This document shows positions 1 to 11,131 of a stretch of DNA of 64,000 nucleotides, piece after piece. Numbering within the stretch: the first letter of the stretch is position 1; each line of letters opens with the position of its first letter. The notes beneath the pieces were generated by a model that was given only the letters and a program-made list of their open reading frames with translations, had not been told where the DNA came from and ran no database searches. Origin of the DNA: Muriiphilus sp048268845. Lineage in GTDB: Bacteria > Pseudomonadota > Alphaproteobacteria > Rhodobacterales > Rhodobacteraceae. A program made the position numbers and the translations under genes. The DNA is taken from positions 1 to 64,000 of the forward strand of contig JBLWUQ010000014.1 in assembly GCA_048268845.1 (NCBI GenBank), written 5' to 3'.

Positions 1-246
1 GTCGGCGTGGCCGGGGCAGTCGACGTGGGCATAGTGCCGCGAGTCGGTCTCGTATTCCACGTGCGACGTCGAGATCGTGATCCCGCGCGCCTTCTCTTCC
101 GGCGCCGCGTCGATCGCGTCATACGACTTGAAATCGCCGAAATACTTCGTGATCGCAGCCGTCAGCGTCGTCTTGCCGTGGTCAACGTGACCAATCGTGC
201 CGATGTTCACGTGCGGTTTGGTACGTGCAAACTTTTCCTTAGCCAT
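1..246 (-). CDS. tuf: Elongation factor Tu, N-terminal part (cut by window edge)
   Basis: This is the first 82 codons of EF-Tu, the GTPase that delivers aminoacyl-tRNA to the ribosome. The start at 246 gives MAKEKFARTKPHVNIG, followed by the P-loop GHVDHGKT (residues 19-26), the switch I motif RGITI (about 54-58) and the G3 motif DCPGH (76-80). The rest lies outside the window. The upstream 96 bases hold no gene. The call rests on directly visible G-domain motifs that are nearly invariant in the family. Confidence 0.97.
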   Translation of the reverse strand, partial: MAKEKFARTKPHVNIGTIGHVDHGKTTLTAAITKYFGDFKSYDAIDAAPEEKARGITISTSHVEYETDSRHYAHVDCPGHAD

Positions 247-342
247 TGGCCGTGCGCCTCGTCATTGGGGGGTTCCACGCGAACCCGGTTCGTTTCCGCG
301 CGCTCGTTACTGTGTTGATTTCGGAAAATCAAGCGTGCGTGT

Positions 343-975
343 TCAGGATTCCGCCGCCACAACCGGGGTCGAGCCCGGCATCGGCGTCAGTGGCTGCACC
401 GGACGGCCCGGCGAGGTGGTCGCGGGGTCCATCAGCGAGGCGTCGCCAAAGAACTCGTCGTTCTCGAGCATCCAGACATGGATCGACTTGGCCAGGTTGC
501 GCGACAGGCTGACCATCTGCTCCTCGGCGGTGCGCGTCATGCCGCTGCCGACGATCACGTCGCCGCCTTCCTCGAAGACGGTGAACTGCTTGGCCTCGCC
601 GGTCATCAGCGCGCCGGTGGCGTCGTCATAGACCCGCACATCGGCGATCAGCACGCTTTTCGGCGCGGCGACGATGGGAATACCGGGCTGCGCCAGCACA
701 TAGCCCAGGATGGCCACCGAGATATGGTAATACTGGTCGCCGTCATAGCGGCTGAAACGCTCGTTGATCGCGCTACGCATGCCCATGATCCACTCGTCAT
801 CCGTGACCCGCCGCGAGGCCGGGCCGACCTCGGGATCGTTCACCGTGACGATGTTGAAGCCCAGCAGGAACCGGCCCATTTCCTGCGGCGTGTCCTCGAG
901 GTCGTTGATCGCGCAGGCGGACAGGGCAAGGACGGCACCGGCGAACAGGCTGGCGAGTTTGGCAATTCGGATCAT
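343..975 (-). CDS. Putative lipoprotein of unknown function
   Basis: This encodes a 210-residue protein with a lipoprotein signal: a basic start, a hydrophobic stretch and lipobox LALSAC with Cys21. I chose the start at 975 because it places this signal at the N terminus; a longer frame to 1056 would bury it. The mature part is acidic, has no motif I recognise, and ends in a Pro/Thr-rich tail. It is probably anchored in the inner or outer membrane facing the periplasm. It follows the M48 protease gene on the same strand with an 87-base gap, so co-transcription is possible. Function is unknown. Confidence 0.75.
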   Translation of the reverse strand: MIRIAKLASLFAGAVLALSACAINDLEDTPQEMGRFLLGFNIVTVNDPEVGPASRRVTDDEWIMGMRSAINERFSRYDGDQYYHISVAILGYVLAQPGIPIVAAPKSVLIADVRVYDDATGALMTGEAKQFTVFEEGGDVIVGSGMTRTAEEQMVSLSRNLAKSIHVWMLENDEFFGDASLMDPATTSPGRPVQPLTPMPGSTPVVAAES

Positions 976-1062
976 GCGTGGCAGCTCCTGACAGGATTCG
1001 GCTCTGGATACCCTGTCAGGCGCTGTCGTGCAAACCTTCGCGGTCAGGCGCGGCAACCACGT

Positions 1063-2226
1063 TCAGGGTTTCTTGCCGCCACCGATCCGCGTGCCGTCGG
1101 TGCCTTGCCGCTTGTCACCGCCGCGCCGGTCCTCTGGCGCGGTCGTGTCGGGCTCTGCAGCCGCGCCGCAGATCGACCGCAGCGCGTGCCATTCGGCAGC
1201 ATCCAGAGCCGGCGCGCCGATACGGCCGCGCCCCTCGGCCAGCGCCTGCGCCTCGAGCGAGGCCTCGATCCGGGCGGTCATCTGCGGGTGCGAGGCGAAA
1301 TGCGCCGCCAGCCCCTCGGCATCGCCGTATTCGTCGCGCAGCCGCTGGAAGAACGTGCCGAGCGCCGCCGGTGGCAGCCCCGCATCAATCAGCTTTTCAT
1401 GGGCATAATCGTCAGCGCCGCCCTCGGCCTTCTGGCTGTATTTTGCGTTGATCAACTGGTTCGCCAGCATCAGAACCACCGTCCCCCCCGCGAAATCTCC
1501 GAAGATCAGCCCGAGCACCCCGATCGAGCCCGCCAGCCGCAGCGCATCGCGGGTCGGGTCGCGGTTGACGACATGGCCGATCTCATGCGCGAACACCGCC
1601 GCGACTTCCTCGGGGTTCCTGGCCTCGTCGATCAGCCCGCGAAAGATGATGATCCGCCCGCCGGGCAGGGCGAAGGCGTTGACCAGATCGTGGTCGAGGA
1701 CCGTGACGGTCAGGGGATAGGGCAGATCGTCCTCGGCGCCGATACGCGCGCGCATCGTCGCGAGCGCCGCCAGACCCTCGGGGGATTCGCAGACGCCGAC
1801 GGGAACGAAGGTCTCGCCGCCCAGCGCGGTGCGGATCTGCTCATAGGTGGCATCGCCCAGCGCGCGCTCGCCATCCGGCGGCAGCAGCATCGCCAACTGG
1901 TCGGCCATGATCGGGACCAGCCCGAAGATGATGACGGCGACCGAGGCGATCGCGCCCCCGGCCCAGCCCAGCAACCTGCCCTTTCGTTCGACCGGCGGGC
2001 GGCGGGTCAGCGCGGGCGCAGCGGCCTTCACCCGGTCGATCAATGCCGTATCACGCAGGATGACGCGGGCCAGCGTCAGCACCCCGGCGGGCGCAAGAAT
2101 AAGCGCATCGCTGTCGGCCTGATCGCGCAGCACGCGCAGGTCGGGCAGCATCCAGTCGAGGTGTTTGCCGTCCGGCAGGGCAATCCGCAGCCGGTCATGG
2201 GTCAGCGAAAGACCGACCCGATGCAC
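1063..2226 (-). CDS. M48-family metalloprotease, membrane anchored
   Basis: This is a zinc metalloprotease of the M48 (Ste24/HtpX-like) family. In the 387-residue GTG-start version, a predicted membrane segment lies at about 92-110, the zinc motif HEIGH at 214-218, and the likely third ligand Glu268 in AEGGADDYA. A hydrophobic stretch around 235-258 may be a second membrane element. The family degrades or processes membrane and periplasmic proteins. The start is doubtful: the same frame stays open upstream and reads convincingly (ATYDAFADFLDGECAVVHRV) back to a CTG at 2286 that overlaps the stop of the upstream YjgN gene. The true product may therefore be 20 residues longer and translationally coupled. 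Confidence 0.9.
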   Translation of the reverse strand: MHRVGLSLTHDRLRIALPDGKHLDWMLPDLRVLRDQADSDALILAPAGVLTLARVILRDTALIDRVKAAAPALTRRPPVERKGRLLGWAGGAIASVAVIIFGLVPIMADQLAMLLPPDGERALGDATYEQIRTALGGETFVPVGVCESPEGLAALATMRARIGAEDDLPYPLTVTVLDHDLVNAFALPGGRIIIFRGLIDEARNPEEVAAVFAHEIGHVVNRDPTRDALRLAGSIGVLGLIFGDFAGGTVVLMLANQLINAKYSQKAEGGADDYAHEKLIDAGLPPAALGTFFQRLRDEYGDAEGLAAHFASHPQMTARIEASLEAQALAEGRGRIGAPALDAAEWHALRSICGAAAEPDTTAPEDRRGGDKRQGTDGTRIGGGKKP

Positions 2227-2282
2227 AACCGCGCATTCCCCGTCGAGGAAATCCGCGAAGGCGTCATATGTCGCCAGCGTGT

Positions 2283-3476
2283 TCAGAACCCACCCCCCAG
2301 CGGCAGGGCATCGGCAAAGCCTTCGGCCTCGGCAAATTCATCGCGCGCGCGTTGGCGGACTTTGGCCAGCGCGCCGGGGTTGAGGATCTCGGTGGTCTCG
2401 GCGAAGTGGCGCACCAGCGGCATCTTGATGAACACCTCCTTGAGAACCCCCCAGAACAGGAATACCGAGAAATAGGCGACAACCCCCAGAAGCGTGATGA
2501 TCCATGCCGGAATGGCGGCGAGATTCGTCAGGTTGTCGAAGCCCCTTTCCAGCAGTTCCGGGTCGATCACGCTGACGGCAAGGCCCAGGATCATCATCAG
2601 CCCGAACACCAGCGCGGTCAGCAGCCCCGAAATCGCGAGGCTTCCCAAGAGGTAGATACCAACGATACTCCCGCCGCGCGGATGGCAACGAAAACCCGCC
2701 CCGCCGACGGTTTTCGCCTCGGTCAGCCGCTTGAAGCTCTCGGCCCGCCAGTAACCAAGGCCAAGCCCGGTCCAGAGCGCGCCCATCAGGATTGCGATCA
2801 CCCAGATCGGATCGCCGGTCGCGGAAATCGCCAGAGACCCGCCGCCGACGATCGCAGCGCCAAGATAGACGTGCTTCATGGCGCCCATCAGGTCCTGCCA
2901 GCGCCCGCCCTGCTCGAACTTCGCATCGCCATACCAGGTGCGGTCGGTGCGGTATTTCTCAAGCGCGAAGGTCATGCGCGGCCACAGGATGCCGAGCGTC
3001 AGGATCGTGATCGCCCAATGCAGCATCGCGCGCCAGACATAGCCCTTGACGCCGGGCTCCAGCCCGAAACGGATGCCGCGCCAGCGGGTGCGCGCCAGGA
3101 TGTAGCGCCGGGCGCGATACTGCGCGAAGAAGAAGATCGGCACCAGGCCAACGACGCTGACCGCATAGGCGGGCGCATTCCCGGCGAACAGGCTGAACGA
3201 GAAGAACATCAGGATCAGGTTCACCACGCCGATATAGAAGGCGAGGATCACCACGGCGATGAGGAAGCCCAACAGCTTTTCGGTCGGGGTTCCGGTATAT
3301 TCCAGCGGCACCCCGCCGGGGCGCACCGCCGACCAGTAGTAGTTGCGCATCCGCGTCTTCATCCAGAACCGGTAAAAGCCCAGCGTTAGCACGGTCAGGA
3401 TGCCGGTCCTCAGGGCGAGGCGGAACAGTGGCGCGCCGCGCCCTGCGTAGTCCGTGCGGAGATCGACGAATGGCAC
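2283..3476 (-). CDS. YjgN/DUF898-family multi-pass membrane protein
   Basis: This 397-residue protein has several hydrophobic segments and the family hallmark FYRFWMKTRMRNYYW near residue 35, repeated later in related form as a second DUF898 half around 170-230. No biochemical function is established for the family. The GTG start at 3476 lies nine bases after the parC stop, with GGGGCGG just before it. The 3' end abuts the M48 protease gene. Pairing of DUF898 with an M48 protease on one transcript suggests a joint envelope role; that is inference from neighbourhood only. Confidence 0.87.
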   Translation of the reverse strand: MPFVDLRTDYAGRGAPLFRLALRTGILTVLTLGFYRFWMKTRMRNYYWSAVRPGGVPLEYTGTPTEKLLGFLIAVVILAFYIGVVNLILMFFSFSLFAGNAPAYAVSVVGLVPIFFFAQYRARRYILARTRWRGIRFGLEPGVKGYVWRAMLHWAITILTLGILWPRMTFALEKYRTDRTWYGDAKFEQGGRWQDLMGAMKHVYLGAAIVGGGSLAISATGDPIWVIAILMGALWTGLGLGYWRAESFKRLTEAKTVGGAGFRCHPRGGSIVGIYLLGSLAISGLLTALVFGLMMILGLAVSVIDPELLERGFDNLTNLAAIPAWIITLLGVVAYFSVFLFWGVLKEVFIKMPLVRHFAETTEILNPGALAKVRQRARDEFAEAEGFADALPLGGGF

Positions 3477-3485
3477 CGCCGCCCC

Positions 3486-5819
<2,334 letters not shown>

Positions 5820-5946
5820 GCTTGCTGAATACCCGCCCGATTCGCCCCCGGCAAGCCACGCGATGCGGCAATCGCCCTGCGCGTGGACCCGCTTGAGGGT
5901 GCAGACGAATCTGGCGTAGACGAAACCGGCGCGCTATTGGGGGTCC

Positions 5947-6537
5947 ATGGGCATTCTTCGACTGATCCTGATCACCCTTGTCGGCATCATCGCCGCGATG
6001 CTGTATTTCGGCCGCGATGACGGCTTGCCGGAAACCCTGATCGGCCGCACGCCGCCGCCACCGGCCGAGGTGGTGACGCCGAACGCGGCGCTCGATCCCG
6101 TGGCCGAACCGGAGCCGGTTGCCGAGCCGGAACCGGAACCTGCCCCGCCCGCACCTGCGCCCGAGGTTGCGGCGGACCCTGCAACCGCAGCGCCCGAGGT
6201 TGTCCAGACGCCCGATCCTGCGCCTGCTCCGGTGGTCGAACCGGAACCCGAACCCGCGCCGGTGGTTGTCGAGGAGGCAACACCGCCTCCCGCCGCGCCC
6301 GAGGTCGTGACGCCGGCACCTGAACCGGAACCCGCCGATACCGTGCTCTATGTCACCGGCACCAAGGTCAACGTGCGCACCGGCCCCGCGACGGTCTATG
6401 AGGTCGTCACCTCGCTCGAACAGGGCGCGGCGGTGGTCGATCTGGGCGACGCCGGCGAGGGCTGGCGGCTGGTGCGCCTGCGCGAGGGCGAAATAGGCTA
6501 CATGTCCGGGGATTTCCTGTCGCCCACCGCGCCGTGA
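5947..6537 (+). CDS. SH3b-domain protein with N-terminal membrane anchor and Pro/Glu linker
   Basis: This 196-residue protein has one N-terminal membrane helix (about 3-21), a long Pro/Glu/Val-rich linker with PEPEP-type repeats (about 35-135), and a C-terminal bacterial SH3 domain (about 137-193) recognisable by TKVNVRTGPATVYEVV. Bacterial SH3 domains typically bind peptidoglycan or cell-wall peptides, so the protein probably tethers the inner membrane to the wall. The linker probably spans part of the periplasm. It is transcribed divergently from parC. The specific partner is unknown. Confidence 0.85.
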   Translation: MGILRLILITLVGIIAAMLYFGRDDGLPETLIGRTPPPPAEVVTPNAALDPVAEPEPVAEPEPEPAPPAPAPEVAADPATAAPEVVQTPDPAPAPVVEPEPEPAPVVVEEATPPPAAPEVVTPAPEPEPADTVLYVTGTKVNVRTGPATVYEVVTSLEQGAAVVDLGDAGEGWRLVRLREGEIGYMSGDFLSPTAP

Positions 6538-6544
6538 CTCCCCC

Positions 6545-7378
6545 GTGACGCGCCGCTCCATCCTGATAACGGGCTGTTCCTCGGGCATCGGCTATGACGC
6601 CGCGCACGGGTTGGCGAACCGTGGCTGGCGGGTCTTTGCCACCTGCCGCAACCCCGACGACTGCGCCCGGCTGTGCGCCGAAGGGCTGGAGAGCTTCGTG
6701 CTCGACCACACCGACGCGGCCACCATCGCGGACGCCGTGGCCGAGGCGACGGCGCGCACCGGCGGCACGCTCGACGCGATCTTTGCCAACGCGGGCTACG
6801 GGATGCCGGTGGCCGCCGAAGACCTGACCACCGACGCACTGCGCGCGATGTTCGAGACCAACTTCTTTGGCGTGCACGAGCTGGTGCGCCGGGTCATCCC
6901 GCTGATGCGGGCGCAGGGGCACGGACGCATTGTCACCTGTTCCTCGACGCTGGGCCTGTCGGCGATCCGCTGGCGCGCGCCCTATACGGCGACGAAATTC
7001 GCGCTTGAAGGCTATACCGACACGCTGCGGATCGAGCTGGCCGACGCCAATATCCACGCGATCCTGATTGAGCCGGGGCCGATCACTTCGGCGTTTCGCA
7101 AGAATTCCCGCATCCAGTTCGAGCGCTGGGTGGACTGGGAAAGCTCGGCGCTGCGGGCGGGGTATGAGGCGACGGTTCTGCCGCGCCTTCATGCCGGGGC
7201 CGACCGGCGCGACCCGTTCGAACTGCCTGCCTCGGCCGTCACCGCCAAGCTGATCCGCGCGCTTGAGGCGCGCCGGCCAAAAGCGCGCTACATGATCACC
7301 ACGCCGACCTACCTGACCGCTTTCGCCCGGCGTTTCCTCCCGACACGTCTGGCGGACTGGCTTCTGGGCAAGGTCTGA
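6545..7378 (+). CDS. Short-chain dehydrogenase/reductase (classical SDR)
   Basis: This is a 277-residue NAD(P)-dependent oxidoreductase of the classical SDR family. The Rossmann motif TGCSSGIG is at 9-16, NAG at 82-84, the catalytic Ser at 133/134, and the YxxxK pair is Tyr147/Lys151. The substrate cannot be read from the sequence. The extended C-terminal part and overall length resemble SDRs acting on lipophilic substrates. The GTG start at 6545 lies seven bases after the SH3 gene, suggesting one transcript. Confidence 0.92.
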   Translation: MTRRSILITGCSSGIGYDAAHGLANRGWRVFATCRNPDDCARLCAEGLESFVLDHTDAATIADAVAEATARTGGTLDAIFANAGYGMPVAAEDLTTDALRAMFETNFFGVHELVRRVIPLMRAQGHGRIVTCSSTLGLSAIRWRAPYTATKFALEGYTDTLRIELADANIHAILIEPGPITSAFRKNSRIQFERWVDWESSALRAGYEATVLPRLHAGADRRDPFELPASAVTAKLIRALEARRPKARYMITTPTYLTAFARRFLPTRLADWLLGKV

Positions 7379-7450
7379 CGGCTCGCGCATCCGTCACTCG
7401 CCATTGCCCGTTTGCTGATGTAAGTCAGGGACGAACCACCGAGGAAGCCC

Positions 7451-7654
7451 ATGTTCAACGATCCCCTCCTGATCCTCGTCGTCATTGCCGTCGCGATCGT
7501 GGCGATCATCCTGTTGACCGGCATCGGCGGCTTTGCCAAGGGTGGCGAGTTCAACAGGAAACACGCCAACCGGATCATGCGCTACCGCATCTATGCGCAG
7601 GCGGTCGCGGTCGCGCTGATCCTTTTGTTTGTCTGGCTACGGCGCGGAGGCTGA
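7451..7654 (+). CDS. Twin-transmembrane HIG1-type small protein
   Basis: This 67-residue protein has two hydrophobic helices (about 7-27 and 47-63) joined by a short loop GFAKGGEFNRKHANRIMRYR. The layout and the loop basic residues match the HIG1 (hypoxia-induced gene 1) domain found in alphaproteobacteria and mitochondria, where relatives associate with respiratory supercomplexes. A strong ribosome site (GAGGAAG) precedes the ATG. The adenosyltransferase gene starts one base after its stop, so the two are likely co-translated. Confidence 0.85.
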   Translation: MFNDPLLILVVIAVAIVAIILLTGIGGFAKGGEFNRKHANRIMRYRIYAQAVAVALILLFVWLRRGG

Positions 7655-7655
7655 A

Positions 7656-8228
7656 ATGGTCGTATTGAACAAGATCTACACCCGAACCGGCGATTCGGGC
7701 GAAACCGCCCTTGGCGATGGCACCCGTGTGGCGAAACACGCGCCGCGCGTCGTCGCCTACGGCACGGTGGACGAGGCAAACTCCATCGTCGGGCTGGCCC
7801 GGCTTCATGCCGAGGGCGAGACCGACGCCGCACTCGCGCGTATCCAGAACGACCTGTTCGACCTTGGCGCCGACCTTTGCCGGCCCGAAATGGAGCGTGA
7901 CGCCGACGCCGAATACCCGCCGCTGCGCATCATCGCCAGCCAGGTTGACCGGCTCGAAGCCGAGATCGACGCGATGAACAAGGCGCTGCAACCCCTGCGC
8001 AGCTTCATCCTGCCCGGCGGATCGGCGCTGTCGGCCTATCTGCACCAGTTGCGCACGGTGGCGCGCCGGGCCGAACGCAAGGTGGTGGAACTGGCGGCGG
8101 TCGAGGCGGTGAACCCGGCCGCGATCAAGTATATCAACCGCTTGTCGGACTGGTGCTTCGTCGCCGCGCGGGTCGCCAATGACGACGGCAAGGCCGATGT
8201 GCTCTGGGTGCCGGGCGCGAACCGCTGA
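7656..8228 (+). CDS. Cob(I)alamin adenosyltransferase, PduO type
   Basis: This 190-residue enzyme transfers the adenosyl group of ATP to cob(I)alamin, making coenzyme B12. The ATP-binding N terminus YTRTGDSGETALGDG (about 6-20) and the C-terminal helix containing RLSDWCFVAARVAN identify the PduO/MMAB class. The start at 7656 follows the preceding stop by one base; the longer frame from 7629 overlaps that gene and lacks family similarity. A second, unrelated adenosyltransferase (cobO type) occurs at 34.5 kb. The position just upstream of etfBA fits a role in supplying cofactor for acyl-CoA mutases. Confidence 0.94.
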   Translation: MVVLNKIYTRTGDSGETALGDGTRVAKHAPRVVAYGTVDEANSIVGLARLHAEGETDAALARIQNDLFDLGADLCRPEMERDADAEYPPLRIIASQVDRLEAEIDAMNKALQPLRSFILPGGSALSAYLHQLRTVARRAERKVVELAAVEAVNPAAIKYINRLSDWCFVAARVANDDGKADVLWVPGANR

Positions 8229-8401
8229 GCCGCGGCGCGACCGTTACCGCTATCGCCGCACCTGCGCCGAAAGAACGCGGCGTTGCGTGAAACTTTCTGA
8301 CGCTTTGCCATTGTTTTTGCACCGGATGAGCCGCTAAACCATGGCCCGAGATTGACCGCCCTGCGAAGTGCTGCCGGGCCGACCAAAGGAGAAACACGCC
8401 A

Positions 8402-9160
8402 ATGAAGGTGCTCGTGCCCGTAAAGCGCGTGATCGACTACAACGTGAAGGTTCGCGTCAAGGCGGACGGATCGGGTGTCGATCTTGCGAACGTGAAGATG
8501 TCGATGAACCCCTTTGACGAGATTGCCGTCGAAGAGGCGATCCGCCTGAAAGAGGCCGGCAAGGCCGAAGAGGTCGTCGTGGTCTCGATCGGCGTCAAGC
8601 AGGCGCAGGAAACCCTGCGCACGGCGCTGGCGATGGGCGCGGACCGGGCCATTCTGGTCGTCGCCGCCGATGACGTGCATCAGGACATCGAGCCGCTGGC
8701 GGTCGCGAAGATCCTGAAAGCCGTGATCGACGAGGAACAGCCGGGTCTGGTCATCGCCGGCAAACAGGCGATCGACAACGACATGAACGCCACCGGGCAG
8801 ATGCTGTCCGCGCTTCTGGGCTGGAGCCAGGCGGCCTTCGCCTCGAAGGTCGAGATCGACGGCGATCATGCCGTGGTGACGCGCGAGGTCGATGGCGGCC
8901 TGCAGACCATCAAGGTCAAGATGCCGACGATCATCACCGCCGATCTGCGCCTGAACGAGCCGCGCTATGCCTCGTTGCCCAACATCATGAAGGCGAAGAA
9001 AAAGCAGCTCGACGAAAAGACCGCCGCCGATTACGGCGTCGACGTCACGCCGCGGCTGCAGGTGGTCAAGACCTCCGAGCCGCCGGTGCGGCAGGCCGGT
9101 GTCAAGGTTGCCGATGTCGATGAACTGGTTGCGAAACTGAAAGAAGCGGGGGCGATCTGA
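8402..9160 (+). CDS. etfB: Electron transfer flavoprotein beta subunit
   Basis: This 252-residue protein binds AMP and pairs with EtfA to accept electrons from acyl-CoA dehydrogenases and pass them to ETF-quinone oxidoreductase. Visible family features are the N terminus MKVLVPVKRVIDYNVKVRV, the segment MNPFDEIAVEEAIRLKE, and the recognition-loop region ADLRLNEPRYASLPNIMKAK near 180-200. An AAGGAG ribosome site precedes the ATG. The stop overlaps the etfA start by one base (TGATG), consistent with equimolar translation. Confidence 0.97.
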   Translation: MKVLVPVKRVIDYNVKVRVKADGSGVDLANVKMSMNPFDEIAVEEAIRLKEAGKAEEVVVVSIGVKQAQETLRTALAMGADRAILVVAADDVHQDIEPLAVAKILKAVIDEEQPGLVIAGKQAIDNDMNATGQMLSALLGWSQAAFASKVEIDGDHAVVTREVDGGLQTIKVKMPTIITADLRLNEPRYASLPNIMKAKKKQLDEKTAADYGVDVTPRLQVVKTSEPPVRQAGVKVADVDELVAKLKEAGAI

Positions 9161-10086
9161 TGGCTGTTCTTTGTCTTGCCGAAGTCACGGGCGGCGAACT
9201 GGCGCTGGACGCCACCGCCAAGGCCGTCACCGCCGCGAAGGCGCTGGGCGATGTGACCGTGCTCTGCGCCGGCGCCTCGGCCGCCGCTGCCGGTGAAGCC
9301 GCCGCCAAGATCGACGGCGTCGCCAAGGTGGTGGTCGCCGAGGATGCGAGCCTTGGGCATCGCCTGGCCGAACCAACCGCCGCGCTGATCGTCTCGCTCG
9401 CGGGCGATTACAGCCACATCGTGGCCCCCGCGACCACCGACGCCAAGAACATCATGCCGCGCGTTGCGGCCCTGCTTGACGTGATGGTGATCTCGGACGC
9501 CTCCGGCGTGGTTGACGGCGACACGTTCGAGCGCCCGGTCTATGCCGGCAACGCGATCCAGACGGTGAAATCCACCGACGCGACCAAGGTCATCACCTTC
9601 CGCACCTCGACCTTTGACGCCGCCGGCACTGGCGGATCGGCCCCGGTCGAGAGCATTTCGGTGCCCGCCGGCCCCGGCCTGTCGGAATGGGTCGAGGACA
9701 AGGTGGCCGCGTCGGACCGCCCGGAACTGACCTCGGCAGGTGTCGTCGTCTCGGGCGGACGCGGTGTCGGCTCGGAAGAGGATTTCGCGCTGATCGAAAA
9801 GCTGGCCGACAAGCTCGGCGCCGCCGTCGGCGCCTCGCGCGCGGCGGTCGATTCGGGCTATGCGCCGAACGACTGGCAGGTTGGGCAGACCGGCAAGGTC
9901 GTGGCACCGGACCTCTACATCGCCATCGGCATTTCGGGCGCGATCCAGCACCTTGCGGGGATGAAGGACTCGAAGATCATCGTCGCGATCAACAAGGACG
10001 AGGAGGCGCCAATCTTCCAGGTCGCCGATTACGGCCTGGTCGCGGACCTGTTCACCGCCCTGCCGGAGCTGATCGAGAAGCTCTGA
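9160..10086 (+). CDS. etfA: Electron transfer flavoprotein alpha subunit
   Basis: This 308-residue subunit carries the FAD. The C-terminal FAD domain shows SGGRGVGSEEDF, the VGQTGKVVAPDLYIAIGISG loop, GAIQHLAGM and the terminal AINKDEEAPIF, all typical of EtfA. It is translated from an ATG overlapping the etfB stop. A strong intrinsic terminator follows 20 bases after the stop, so etfBA ends a transcript. It is a likely electron acceptor for the methylsuccinyl-CoA dehydrogenase at 20.5 kb and other acyl-CoA dehydrogenases. Confidence 0.97.
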   Translation: MAVLCLAEVTGGELALDATAKAVTAAKALGDVTVLCAGASAAAAGEAAAKIDGVAKVVVAEDASLGHRLAEPTAALIVSLAGDYSHIVAPATTDAKNIMPRVAALLDVMVISDASGVVDGDTFERPVYAGNAIQTVKSTDATKVITFRTSTFDAAGTGGSAPVESISVPAGPGLSEWVEDKVAASDRPELTSAGVVVSGGRGVGSEEDFALIEKLADKLGAAVGASRAAVDSGYAPNDWQVGQTGKVVAPDLYIAIGISGAIQHLAGMKDSKIIVAINKDEEAPIFQVADYGLVADLFTALPELIEKL

Positions 10087-10107
10087 TCCGCGGACAGATC
10101 CAGAATG

Positions 10108-10137
10108 AAAGGCCCGCCCTCAAAGGCGGGCCTTTTT
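10108..10137 (+). terminator. Intrinsic terminator after etfBA
   Basis: A perfect stem AAAGGCCCGCC / GGCGGGCCTTT with loop CTCAAA runs into a T5 tract. Because the stem begins with A's, it can also serve the convergent gene on the minus strand. Confidence 0.93.
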
Positions 10138-10142
10138 GCTTG

Positions 10143-10970
10143 TCAGAGAAGCCCCTTCAGAACCGGCGTCAGCGCCGCGGCGGCCATTTGATGCGCCCGC
10201 GTGCCCAGCATTTCCTGCACCGCCGGGGCTTCGAGGTCGGAAAAGACCATCCCTTCCGCACCCGCCGCCACGTCGTCCGGCGATACCACCACCTCGACCA
10301 CCCGCGCGGCATAGGGCGTCACCGCCTCGAGCATCGCCCGATCGACAAAAAGCGGATCACCCCCCTGGTCGGAACAGGTCGTGCAGTCTTCGGGCGCATG
10401 GGACGCCAGCCAGAGCAGCACGATCTTCGAATCGATCCGCGACATCAGCGCCTTCATCCGCGCCACCCAGGCGTCCTTCAACTCGCCCTCGACAATCGCA
10501 AAGCGGTCCGCATCCGCCGCCTTCAGCGCGCTGAGCAGATGGCGCGTGAAGTGGAACTCGGTAAAGTCGACCTCGCGGTAGAACGACTTGAGCAAGGTCG
10601 AGGCGCGCAGGAACCGGTCGTTGCGGCGCGGATGCACGGCATAGAAGCGGTTCGACATATTCTGCGCGCCGGGGATTTCGATCACCGTCACCGCCGCGCC
10701 GGAACAGGCCTCAAGTACCGCCGGGTCCTGCGAAAACACGTCGATCCCGGCATTGACGCAGCCGAGGTTCACCACCTTGGTGCCCAGCGCCGCCTCGGTC
10801 CGGTCGGGATAGGGCCGTGGCATGAACTTGCCATAGGTCTCGGTCCCGCCGATGGCGGCGACATAGCGCCCGTCGAGCTTGCGCTTCGGTCCACGGAACA
10901 AGAGTTTCGATTTGCCATAACGGCACGAAAGATAATCGAGCGCACCTGCGCCCAAATGGTCATAGGCCAT
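10143..10970 (-). CDS. DUF6473-family protein
   Basis: This 275-residue protein matches my recollection of a Rhodobacterales-restricted uncharacterised family (DUF6473). The conserved-looking segments are GGTETYGKFMPRPYPD (about 46-61), a VNLGCVNAGIDVF stretch and HFTRHLLSALKA. The first part resembles an SGNH-like fold, but no catalytic triad can be assigned by eye. I chose the start at 10970 (MAYDHLGAGALDYLSC) because the longer frame adds only a poorly supported 14-residue leader. It is convergent with etfA and divergent from the hydroxybutyryl-CoA dehydrogenase. Function is unknown. Confidence 0.75.
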   Translation of the reverse strand: MAYDHLGAGALDYLSCRYGKSKLLFRGPKRKLDGRYVAAIGGTETYGKFMPRPYPDRTEAALGTKVVNLGCVNAGIDVFSQDPAVLEACSGAAVTVIEIPGAQNMSNRFYAVHPRRNDRFLRASTLLKSFYREVDFTEFHFTRHLLSALKAADADRFAIVEGELKDAWVARMKALMSRIDSKIVLLWLASHAPEDCTTCSDQGGDPLFVDRAMLEAVTPYAARVVEVVVSPDDVAAGAEGMVFSDLEAPAVQEMLGTRAHQMAAAALTPVLKGLL

Positions 10971-11131
10971 ACCACCCACTCCTTTTTCACCCGTCAACGA
11001 GCTTGCCACCAAACCCTTGCCAAATCGCTAAGACCCGGACGAAGGTTCCAGCCGTCTTCGCAGGTGCAGAAAGACTTGCGCCCGGAAGCCGCGCACGCCT
11101 ATGGTCCGGCAGGTTTTCAAGGGGACAGACG

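Noticed and set aside
478..2475. 665-codon plus-strand frame over the lipoprotein and M48 genes
   Set aside because: Low-complexity Arg/Gln/Ala/Asp-rich product typical of antisense frames in GC-rich DNA.
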